From Treponema sp. (lineage in GTDB: Bacteria; Spirochaetota; Spirochaetia; Treponematales; Treponemataceae), in the NCBI GenBank assembly GCA_012513125.1, contig JAAZCS010000171.1:1-17374 (forward strand): a stretch of 17,374 nucleotides of DNA. The letters run 5' to 3'. Shown here piece after piece: positions 1-6,543 of this stretch. Both the position numbers and the translations under genes were made by a program. The notes below the pieces were generated by a model. The model was not told the origin of the DNA and made no database searches. It worked only from the letters and a program-made list of their open reading frames with translations. Each line of letters starts with the position of its first letter. Positions within the stretch are counted from its first letter, which is position 1.

Positions 1-90
1 ATATTATTCTCCAGATTATTTCACCGCGCAGTAAGCCGCAAAAAGATTTTCCTTACTCACTTCCATTATTTTTCTACTAGGTATCTTTTT

Positions 91-225
91 CTATCTTAAA
101 CATCTTTCGTCAATTCTTCGGTGCATACTGTAAATGTAATATGTAAAATACTTTCCCCAAAAATTGAGCGCAGTTGGATTCAATGTTTCGCAGTCAACAC
201 CAAGATATCTTATTTTTTCTTCAGT
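91..225 (-). pseudogene. C-terminal remnant of a GNAT N-acetyltransferase
   Basis: The minus strand reads 44 codons ending at a TAG (91-93). The peptide contains GVDCETLNPTALNFWGKYF, followed by YIYSMHRRIDE. The N-P-T-A-x-x-F-W-x-K-Y-F pattern is the familiar C-terminal end of GNAT acetyltransferases. An in-frame TGA lies just upstream and there is no start codon or acetyl-CoA loop, so only the last strand and helix survive. It lies 12 bp downstream of the DUF3795 stop on the same strand, so it may be the tail of a former second gene of that unit. Assignment to GNAT rests on this C-terminal motif alone. Confidence 0.6.
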
Positions 226-237
226 TCAATAACAACT

Positions 238-921
238 TTATTTCCTATATTTTTCAAGTGCTTCCAAAACTTTTTCTGTACTTCCAAGAGCGTCAAAATC
301 CTTAGCGTAGTCAACTCCATTTGCAACAGCATTTTTAATTGTCTCAGAATAAACTTGCTCGCCGTATTTCTTAATTAACAAGCAATATGCTTTCATTGTA
401 AAAGCATTGTCATTTTTAAAGAAGCCTTTGTTACAAGACTTTAATTCGTCACATTCCCAGCAACCTTTAATTTTCTTCTCATTGCAGCAAGTAGCATTTG
501 GACATTTTTTATCTTCAAACAAAGTTGCGAACGAACAGCAATTATAATCACTTCTGCAGCCGCCACACCACTGGCCTAAAAAGCAAAAGTCGCAGTTAAG
601 TCCGCAATAGCAAACTGGATTTAAGCCTTCCCGTCCTTCTTTTACAAACTCATTCTTCAACTTCTTACAGTTTTCTATACGAACGCCATTGTCACCTTGC
701 TCTTTATCAAAAGAAAATTTATTCAAAAGCTCACACGGAAATTTTTCACATTCGCCACAAAATCTCTTCCCTTTGGAAATAGTACAAGAAGCAAGCTCGC
801 ACTTTCCATGAAAAGGATTTCCTTTTGTAGCTACACATCCGCCACAGTTATATTTTTCCTTGTAATCGCATTTAGCGCAATCCAAGCCACAGTAAGTTGT
901 AATTCTTTCTTCACCTAGCAT
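238..921 (-). CDS. DUF3795 cysteine-rich protein, probably metal-binding
   Basis: A 227-aa protein with two copies of a Cys-rich module. The first (about residues 8-66) has CGLDCAKC, then CGGC, and ends in a C-x-x-C-x-x-F-P-C segment. The second (about 104-165) has CGLNCDFC, CGGC and CWEC. This spacing is that of DUF3795 proteins, which are common in anaerobes and have no established activity. The Cys clusters suggest Zn or Fe-S binding, which is inference. No signal peptide or membrane segment is seen. The start is supported by a GAGAGGG ribosome-binding site 5-6 bases before the ATG. The gene looks intact and stands alone; the only sequence behind it is a GNAT remnant. Confidence 0.8.
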   Translation of the reverse strand: MLGEERITTYCGLDCAKCDYKEKYNCGGCVATKGNPFHGKCELASCTISKGKRFCGECEKFPCELLNKFSFDKEQGDNGVRIENCKKLKNEFVKEGREGLNPVCYCGLNCDFCFLGQWCGGCRSDYNCCSFATLFEDKKCPNATCCNEKKIKGCWECDELKSCNKGFFKNDNAFTMKAYCLLIKKYGEQVYSETIKNAVANGVDYAKDFDALGSTEKVLEALEKYRK

Positions 922-1211
922 TTTTATCCCTCTCTAACTTTATAAAATAACTATATCATCTTATTGAAAAAGAGAAAATAAACTTTTTCTCAACAAACAC
1001 ACTGGATTATCCTTGAATCAGAGATTATCCTTCAATATTTTTTTGCGGTGAATAATTGAAAAATACAAGCTACATCTTAGTACAATAGATAGTAAATTTT
1101 ACAACCTTTCATACTAAGTGGTAGTCGCAAAATTTGCGACAGTTGGACACGCCACAGGCGTGCTAAAGAAAAAGCTATATTACCGATTATTTAAACATAA
1201 GAGGTAGGAAA
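922..1211. other. Intergenic spacer between DUF3795 and SinI-type nuclease genes
   Basis: No convincing gene is seen in these 290 bases. Two copies of GATTATCCTT lie 18 bases apart (1005-1014 and 1023-1032). The right half holds the paired hairpins described separately and, at 1201-1204, the GAGG ribosome-binding site of the nuclease gene. The divergent promoters of the two flanking genes must lie here, but no clear pair of -35/-10 boxes could be fixed. Confidence 0.5.
1124..1162. repeat. Two adjacent GC-rich hairpins upstream of the nuclease gene
   Basis: Bases 1124-1140 form an 8-bp perfect stem (GTCGCAAA / TTTGCGAC) around a single A. Bases 1148-1162 form a 6-bp stem (CACGCC / GGCGTG) with loop ACA. 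They sit 50 bases before the nuclease start, in otherwise AT-rich DNA. Neither has a following T-tract long enough for a typical terminator on the plus strand. They could be an operator, an attenuator or a decayed recombination site; the sequence does not decide. Confidence 0.5.
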
Positions 1212-1901
1212 TTGAGTATAGAAAAATATTGTTCTGAAATAATTGAAGAACTAAATCCAAGTTATGATATAGAAGAAACACTACAGGAATCGTTCAAGAC
1301 TGTAATAAAGTATTTAAATCAATATCCTGAAAATCTTTCTTTGAGCTCAAAGAAGGAGTCACTTGATGTAACAACAAAAGATGGAATTACAAAACTCGGA
1401 GTTTCATATTTTCAAAGTTTCTATTCTGCAACAATTCCTCAATTACCACAAACAGTTTCTGATGAAATGGTAAGTATCATCATGAAAAAAGTATTTAAAT
1501 ACTCAGATGAAGAAGCAGAGAAAATAAAAATTTCTCATAAACAATCCATGGCATCAGAAAATGCTGTAGGAACTTTACTAGAAAGGTACTTAGATTCAGT
1601 TCTTAGACCTGTCGGTTGGGCTTGGTGTTGTGGAAACTTCGTTAAAGCAATAGATTTTATCAAATTTGATAATGGGAATTGGTTTGAATTACAAATCAAA
1701 AATAGAAGTAACTCAGAAAATTCTTCCAGTAGTGCAATTAGAAATAATACAAATATTCATAAATGGTATAGAATTGATGCAACTACAGGAAACACAAAAT
1801 GGAACAACCTTCCTGAATCAATGCAAGGTTTAAATCTATCAGAAGAAGGATTTAAGACTTTTGTAGAACAATATATTGCTGAAAATCTTAAATCCATATA
1901 A
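1212..1901 (+). CDS. Type II restriction endonuclease, SinI family (predicted GGWCC)
   Basis: A 229-aa protein that I recognise as the SinI/Eco47I family. The central block has an AIDF segment (D148), a FELQIKNR segment (E159, Q161, K163) and then NSENSSSS (168-174). That is a PD-(D/E)XK-type core, with D148 and the Q161-x-K163 pair as likely metal and catalytic residues. Conserved E116 and E124 precede it. The length matches the family, about 230 aa from memory. Its stop is one base from the stop of the convergent m5C methyltransferase, which protects the same site. The start is TTG, preceded by GAGGTAGG at 1201-1208; no in-frame ATG lies just upstream, and a weak start suits a restriction enzyme. 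The predicted specificity is inferred from family resemblance and partner type. Confidence 0.72.
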   Translation: MSIEKYCSEIIEELNPSYDIEETLQESFKTVIKYLNQYPENLSLSSKKESLDVTTKDGITKLGVSYFQSFYSATIPQLPQTVSDEMVSIIMKKVFKYSDEEAEKIKISHKQSMASENAVGTLLERYLDSVLRPVGWAWCCGNFVKAIDFIKFDNGNWFELQIKNRSNSENSSSSAIRNNTNIHKWYRIDATTGNTKWNNLPESMQGLNLSEEGFKTFVEQYIAENLKSI

Positions 1902-1902
1902 A

Positions 1903-3351
1903 TTAAGCACTAAAGTTTAATTCAGGTTCATTAACTTTTTTTTCTGCCATAGCTTTTTTCCGTTTTTTTGCCATTAGTTCTTTAAAAGAAACATTATCTG
2001 TAAAAACATATCTGGAAAAGGGAAAATCTACTGGTGGCAAAACTAGTTTTTCATTGGAAACAAGTTTTACAACTTGTTTTCCTATTGCAATTCCTAAGCT
2101 AACAGGAACTGCATTTCCAATTTGTCTATAAATATCTTTCATTTCACCAAAGAATTTCCAATCATCTGGGAATTCTTGAATACGCATATACTCTTGAATA
2201 CTTAAAGGTCTGTTTTTATCAGGATGGCACAAATCTGTGGCTGGCATTGTTGGGTCAGTAACGAGCGTTGGGGATGGTTCATTCCAACCTAATCGTCTAA
2301 AAAATCCTGTTTTTCCGCCACCGAGTTTTAATTTACTTCCCATTGCTTCAAATTGAACTTCCTTTGGCAAATTTTTCCAATATTGCCCTTCTTTTAACAT
2401 TCTAAAAAACTTCAAACGTTTTTCGGGAAAATTCATGTAAATTTGTTGAGATTCATCAAGATTAGAAATTACATCTTTTACAGTTTTCCATTTTGGTAAA
2501 CCGAAATTTCCATGTTCATCATTTGTCGGTGGTAAATAAGGAACTTTTTTTCCATCACGCGAGCAGAAGAAAACTACACGCTCACGTTTTTGTGGGGCAC
2601 CATAATTTGCAGCGTTGTACAAATTAAAAGTAACAGTATAACCACCTTCTTCGAGTTTACTTAAAATATGTACTAAAGCACCACCTTTTAATTCTTCTGG
2701 TGTTCTTGGAGAAAATCCAAAACGTTTTTCTACTTCTGGACTTTCGAAAGGAGCAGATAAAATACAACGCACATTTTCGATTACTGCAAACTTTGGGCGT
2801 AATTCCAAAATTCTATCAATAAATGTTAAAAATACGTTTCCACGAATATCGGTAAAACCCTTTCTTTGTCCTGCCGTACTAAAAGCTTGGCAAGGTGGAC
2901 CGCCAATAATTAAATCAATTTCTTGTTTTTCAGATATATTTGCAAACTTTCTTATATCTGCTCCTGTGTAATTGTTTATATCACCAATTAAGCCAATGTC
3001 AGGACGGTTTAATAAAACAGTTTTTCGTGTATTTGGTTCTATTTCAGAAGCGAGAATTGGAGTAATTCCGGCTTTTTCAATACCATAGTCAAGCCCTAAA
3101 GCACCGGAAAAAAAACTTAAAGCAACAATTTCGGGTAATTGTTCATTTTTTCGTATTTGGTCAGGAATATTTTTACTTAGTTTAAATATGGTTTCTTTAT
3201 CGTTTAAAAAAGATGGTTCTATAACCCAAGTTTTACCAACTTGAGAAGCGTGAATTCTATTTTCACGTATTAATTTCCGTACATACTGAGGTGTACATTT
3301 TAAAAAAGAAGATATATCTTCTACTGATAGGTACTGCTTGTTTGTTTCCAT
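1903..3351 (-). CDS. DNA (cytosine-5) methyltransferase, SinI type, with N-terminal helix-turn-helix
   Basis: Methylates cytosine-5 in the site cut by the neighbouring SinI-type nuclease. From the ATG at 3351 it is 482 aa. Residues 6-47 form an excisionase-like helix-turn-helix (SVEDISSFLKCTPQYVRKLI). The methyltransferase follows: motif I FFSGALGLD (80-88), motif IV GGPPCQAFS with nucleophile C154, motif VI ENV (E192), motif VIII QKRERV, and motif X with YRQIGNAVP. The FFSGALGLD form of motif I is the SinI/HgiBI type. The frame is open for 63 more codons upstream, but that stretch carries the promoter and, on the other strand, a transposase remnant. The ATG at 3351 starts just before the HTH domain and fits the promoter. 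The HTH domain may let the enzyme regulate its own promoter (inference). Confidence 0.85.
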   Translation of the reverse strand: METNKQYLSVEDISSFLKCTPQYVRKLIRENRIHASQVGKTWVIEPSFLNDKETIFKLSKNIPDQIRKNEQLPEIVALSFFSGALGLDYGIEKAGITPILASEIEPNTRKTVLLNRPDIGLIGDINNYTGADIRKFANISEKQEIDLIIGGPPCQAFSTAGQRKGFTDIRGNVFLTFIDRILELRPKFAVIENVRCILSAPFESPEVEKRFGFSPRTPEELKGGALVHILSKLEEGGYTVTFNLYNAANYGAPQKRERVVFFCSRDGKKVPYLPPTNDEHGNFGLPKWKTVKDVISNLDESQQIYMNFPEKRLKFFRMLKEGQYWKNLPKEVQFEAMGSKLKLGGGKTGFFRRLGWNEPSPTLVTDPTMPATDLCHPDKNRPLSIQEYMRIQEFPDDWKFFGEMKDIYRQIGNAVPVSLGIAIGKQVVKLVSNEKLVLPPVDFPFSRYVFTDNVSFKELMAKKRKKAMAEKKVNEPELNFSA

Positions 3352-3386
3352 AACGAAACAATAGTATAATGCAGTGCGTTTGTCAA
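3351..3386 (-). promoter_or_regulatory. Leaderless promoter of the SinI-type methyltransferase
   Basis: On the minus strand, TTGACA (3386-3381), a 17-bp spacer and TATTGT (3363-3358) place the expected start point at 3351, the A of the ATG. An alternative -10, TATACT (3368-3363), would leave a leader of about 5 bases. Either way there is no ribosome-binding site. The spacer contains the heptamer GCACTGC, also present at the hhaIM-like promoter with the same 2-base distance to a TATACT. Confidence 0.6.
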
Positions 3387-3396
3387 CAAATAAAAT

Positions 3397-3531
3397 GTTA
3401 ATAAAAAACCAACGGTCAATCCAGTCAACGAATCGCTGAACGGCTGGATAAAGAAGGAGCTGTTCATAGACTTCAATATTGAGAAGAGCAAAAGTGTAAA
3501 AGAAGATGTCGCCAAGTACATCGAATTCTGA
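3397..3531 (+). mobile_element. Remnant of an IS3-type transposase (OrfB C-terminal part)
   Basis: A 44-codon open stretch ends in TGA at 3529-3531. It encodes NESLNGWIKKELFIDFNIEK, followed by a segment ending in VAKYIEF. This matches the last part of the integrase core of IS3-family OrfB: the N-E-x-x-N-G-x-x-K-x-E segment with the catalytic Glu, then the helix that normally runs into Y-N-x-x-R-P-H. Translation stops exactly where that Y-N-x-x-R-P-H segment should be. No start, N-terminal half or clear inverted repeats are seen, so this is a relic. It overlaps, on the opposite strand, the spurious upstream extension of the methyltransferase frame. Confidence 0.6.
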
Positions 3532-3748
3532 TAGGAACACCTAAGTTTTTTCAGTATAGGGTGTTCACTTCTATTGACCGGTACAAGGCAACCTTTCCGC
3601 CATAAAAGTGTAAAATTATACTAGTTTTTCCCCATAAAAAGTGTTATTGCCACTGAAATTCTCGTCATCAATAATGCTTTTTCAACATACAAGGGAAGCT
3701 TTACGAAACTTAGTACAGAGACAATACACTGGACAATATACAAACTCG
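3532..3748. other. Intergenic stretch between IS remnant and repeat array
   Basis: No gene is supported here. The first part is probably the former 3' end of the insertion sequence, since it directly follows the transposase relic. From 3714 a plus-strand frame runs without a stop into the repeat array, but it has no convincing start. Confidence 0.4.
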
Positions 3749-3862
3749 TAACGATTTTGGGGTAAATTGCCATTATTTACTTGACGATTTTGGGGTAAAA
3801 ACGCATAATATATCTAACGATTTTGTGGTATTTGGACATAAAATACCTAACGATTTTGAGGA
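3749..3862 (+). repeat. Four direct repeats at an exact 33-bp period before the ATPase gene
   Basis: The 16-base unit TAACGATTTTGGGGTA occurs at 3749-3764, at 3782-3797 (TGACG...), at 3815-3830 (TGTGGTA end) and, degenerate, at 3848-3862. The start positions are 33 bases apart every time. The 17-base spacers between units are unrelated to each other. The last copy merges into the ribosome-binding site of the ATPase gene. Read in the frame starting at 3750, the array encodes an 11-residue repeat (NDFGVNCHYLL, DDFGVKTHNIS, NDFVVFGHKIP, NDFED) that ends in TGA. Both a DNA-binding role and a peptide relic are possible. Confidence 0.8.
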
Positions 3863-3868
3863 TTGAGG

Positions 3869-5203
3869 ATGAAAATATTCAAACGAAAGCTATATAACAA
3901 ACTACAAGAATGGAAGAATGATTCTCAAGGAAGAACTGCACTTCTTATAGAAGGCGCAAGACGAATAGGCAAGTCCACTCTTGTAGAGCAATTTGCGGAG
4001 AATGAATATGAAAGTTACATCCTAATTGATTTTTCACAAGCTCCTGAATCAATAAAAAAACTTTTTACAGACGTATCTAACTTAGACTATATTTTCCTTC
4101 AGCTGCAACTTCAGTACAAAACTGACTTGCACAAAAGAAAATCTGTTATAGTCTTTGACGAAGTTCAGCTTTACCCTTTGGCACGCCAGGCAATAAAATC
4201 CTTAGTAAAAGATGGCCGTTATGATTACATTGAAACAGGCTCTCTTATCTCAATAAAAAAGAATGTACAAAATATTCTTATTCCAAGCGAAGAAAGAAAA
4301 CTATCTATGTGGCCAATGGATTACGAAGAATTTCTTTGGGCGTTAGACGATACAACAACTATTCCACTTTTAAAATCTGTTTGGAAATCAAAACAATCTT
4401 TAGGTGAACAAACGAATAGAAAACTAATGCGTGATTTCCGTTTGTATATGTTGATAGGTGGAATGCCACAGGCCATTAATGAATATCTTGAAACAAACAA
4501 TTTTAAAAATGTTGATTTAGTAAAACGAGATATCCTTTCTTTATATGAAGATGATTTTAGAAAAATTGATTCAACAGGAAAAATATCTTTGCTGTTTGAT
4601 TCAATTCCAGCTCAATTAAACAAAAATACTTCCCGGTATCAAGTTTCTGGTGTTTTGAAAAATGAACGGGCAGATTCAATTCTTGATTTGATTGCAGAGC
4701 TAAAAGATTCAAAAACCGTTCTTGTTTCCTACAACGCAAACAATCCAAACGCTGGGCTTTCAAATAACAAGGATCTTGGGAAATTTAAGCTATTCTTGGC
4801 GGACACAGGATTATTCACAACACTTGTTTTTAAAGATAAAGACTTTACAGAGAATATAATCTATGAAAAACTTCTTAATGACAAGCTTCAAGCAAATCTT
4901 GGCTCTCTGTAGGAAAATATTGTTGCACAAACATTAACAGCAAATGGCTACGAGCTTTTCTATCATACTTTCTTAAACGAGAAGTCACACCATAATTATG
5001 AAATCGATTTTTTGCTCACAAGTAAAAATAAAATCTGTCCTATTGAAGTGAAATCAGGTCAACGCACAGTCCATCCTTCACTGGACGCTTTTTGTACAAA
5101 ATACTCTAGCCGTATTTTACATGAATATCTTGTACACACAAAAGATTTCAAGAAAGACAACGCCATAGAATGCCTGCCTGTTTACATGACTCAGTTTTTA
5201 TGA
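3869..5203 (+). pseudogene. AAA-family ATPase with DUF4143 domain, interrupted by an in-frame TAG
   Basis: The frame from the ATG at 3869 encodes about 445 residues of a P-loop ATPase of the AAA/DUF4143 group. Walker A is GARRIGKST (29-37) and Walker B is VIVFDE. The C-terminal part has an EIDFLL...CPIEVKSGQ segment, a D-x(n)-E-x-K arrangement seen in these proteins. Codon 348 (4910-4912) is TAG, in the middle of GSL-x-ENIVAQ, where a tyrosine (TAT/TAC) would be one base away. Downstream the same frame continues to a normal TGA-terminated end. GAGG at 3858-3861 supports the ATG; the TTG at 3863 is less likely. The function of these ATPases is unknown. The TAG may be a real nonsense mutation, a sequencing error or a suppressed codon. 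Confidence 0.8.
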
Positions 5204-5293
5204 TGGGAGACTGACTACAATAATACAGATAATAACCAGAATTTTCTATTTATTTTCTTTTGTAAAACCACAATCAAAATCCATTTGTTCCCG

Positions 5294-5815
5294 TTACTTC
5301 AACTTTTCCCATTCATCACGAGTGATTGCATACGCAACAGTTGTTTGCTTTTCATCATCAATAAACTCATGAACTTTTTTCATTCCATTAGACATTGCAG
5401 TTGCACTTGAAGCAACATTCGTCTGTTTCATATATGAATAAACTTTATTGAATGGAGTGTTTTCAAAAATCCAATCACGGCATTTTCTTGCAGCTTCCTT
5501 TGCGTAACCTTGATGCCAATACTTTTTATTTATGTGATAGCCAATTTCAGGTTTAATTATTCCATCAATATTCTGCATTGTAATTCCACAGTCGCCAATC
5601 ATTAGGTCACTGCTTTTTTGAACAACCGCAAACAGACCAAAACCAAATGTTTCATAACGGTCAATGTTTTTTGTTATCCAGTTTCGTACACGCTTTTCGT
5701 CAAACGTATATGGATAATGCTGCATAATTTCCGAATCTCCCAAGATTTCGTACAACGCGTCATAGTCATCTGGATTAAGTTCACGTAAAATCAATCGTTC
5801 TGTTTCTAGTTGCAT
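5294..5815 (-). CDS. GNAT acetyltransferase, RimJ/RimL type
   Basis: Predicted to move an acetyl group from acetyl-CoA to an amine. The 173-aa protein starts with LETERLILREL, the usual opening of RimJ/RimL-like (Acetyltransf_3) enzymes. It has the acetyl-CoA loop YWHQGYAKEAARKCRDW around residues 99-115, and a C-terminal strand with the N-V-A-S-S-A pattern. The length is normal. The ATG lies 2 bases beyond the toxin stop and its GGGAAG ribosome-binding site is inside the end of the toxin gene, so it is probably co-transcribed and coupled with the toxin-antitoxin pair upstream. The substrate cannot be read from the sequence: ribosomal protein, antibiotic or tRNA-bound amino acid are all possible. 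Confidence 0.85.
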   Translation of the reverse strand: MQLETERLILRELNPDDYDALYEILGDSEIMQHYPYTFDEKRVRNWITKNIDRYETFGFGLFAVVQKSSDLMIGDCGITMQNIDGIIKPEIGYHINKKYWHQGYAKEAARKCRDWIFENTPFNKVYSYMKQTNVASSATAMSNGMKKVHEFIDDEKQTTVAYAITRDEWEKLK

Positions 5816-5817
5816 TT

Positions 5818-6096
5818 TTACTTCCCATATATTTCTTGATGATCACCAATATCAACCGGTATTATTTTTTCTTCAATAATTTGAAACTCTATTGATATTC
5901 TATACCTCATATTTATTGAAATAGAATATCCTGAAAAACAAGATGTCTTAAATTGATGTAATCGTAGCGATGGATGAAATGGATTCAACCCAAGAAGTGT
6001 CATTGTCTTTTTGTATTGATTCTTCAATTCTGGATGTCTTTTAAGAAATCTTCTGACACGATTTTCATATGATTCCGTATATATAATCTCAATCAT
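5818..6096 (-). CDS. RelE/ParE-superfamily toxin
   Basis: A 92-aa protein from the ATG at 6096. It has the RelE-like fold signature: an N-terminal helix region rich in Arg/Lys (YENRVRRFLKRHPELK), then RLHQFK, the G-Y-S-I-S-I strand, N-M-R-Y-R-I, and the closing PVDIGDHQEIYGK. The D-I-G-x-H-x-E-x-Y ending is typical of YafQ/HigB-like mRNA interferases of type II systems. Ribonuclease activity is expected from the family but not provable here. The start overlaps the end of the antitoxin gene by 8 bases (6089-6096), the usual coupling. A TTG two codons upstream is a less likely start. Confidence 0.82.
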   Translation of the reverse strand: MIEIIYTESYENRVRRFLKRHPELKNQYKKTMTLLGLNPFHPSLRLHQFKTSCFSGYSISINMRYRISIEFQIIEEKIIPVDIGDHQEIYGK

Positions 6097-6346
6097 TTGC
6101 AACCCGTTTCATATGTTCCTCAATGCCATCTTTGTGGAATCTTCCGGCGGCCATATCTTCCTGACTTTCCCTAATTGCCGCATCAAGTTCCATCTCACGA
6201 AGTTTATTATAATCTTCTATTTTTAGTACTATGTATTTTTCTTTACCACGAACGGTTATAATTGCACTTTCGTTTTCTTTTATTGTGTCATCAATTATTG
6301 TTACACCCTTTGTCTTTAATTCGTTTGCCGTAATTGTCATTTCCAT
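6089..6346 (-). CDS. Phd/YefM-family antitoxin
   Basis: An 85-aa protein opening with TITANELKTKGV and containing ESAIITVRGKEKYIVLKIEDY, the N-terminal DNA-binding part of Phd/YefM antitoxins. The acidic, helical C-terminal half (about 50-85) would wrap the toxin. It is the first gene of the minus-strand operon antitoxin-toxin-GNAT. GAGG 9 bases before the ATG serves as ribosome-binding site. Two palindromes on its promoter fit autorepression by the toxin-antitoxin complex. Confidence 0.85.
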   Translation of the reverse strand: MEMTITANELKTKGVTIIDDTIKENESAIITVRGKEKYIVLKIEDYNKLREMELDAAIRESQEDMAAGRFHKDGIEEHMKRVAND

Positions 6347-6364
6347 AGACGTACCTCAATAATA

Positions 6365-6407
6365 AGAATAAAGCATATAGTACTATCTATCAATACTATT
6401 AATAGTA
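6365..6407 (-). promoter_or_regulatory. Promoter and palindromic operators of the toxin-antitoxin operon
   Basis: On the minus strand TTGATA (6393-6388), a 17-bp spacer and TATTCT (6370-6365) make a good promoter. The perfect 10-bp palindrome ATAGTACTAT (6377-6386) lies within the spacer, and the perfect 14-bp palindrome TACTATTAATAGTA (6394-6407) directly abuts the -35 box. Both share TACTAT/ATAGTA half-sites. This is the layout expected for a Phd/YefM autorepressor. Confidence 0.7.
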
Positions 6408-6543
6408 CTTCCATAGAATATCAAACAGGAGAACAAAAAGTGAAACTTCTTGTTTATCTATATTTAGATTTTCTTCTACAGGTTCTTCATTTTATGGTAG
6501 AATTGAAAAAATCTTAAATAAAAAAGGATTGGTTTAAGAGAAT

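Noticed and set aside
16..66. Short minus-strand frame starting ATGGAAGTGAG
   Set aside because: Only 16 codons, with no recognisable motif and no supported ribosome-binding site.
1142..1148. GTTGGAC as a cassette border of the SinI-type pair
   Set aside because: It fits GTTRRRY, but no matching RYYYAAC or attC-like hairpin was found at the other end.
3352..3540. Upstream extension of the SinI-type methyltransferase by 63 codons
   Set aside because: The stretch covers the promoter and is the reverse complement of a transposase remnant; the ATG at 3351 fits the domain start and the promoter.
3749..3862. CRISPR array
   Set aside because: The 16-base unit and 17-base spacers are too short, only four copies exist, and no cas gene is present.
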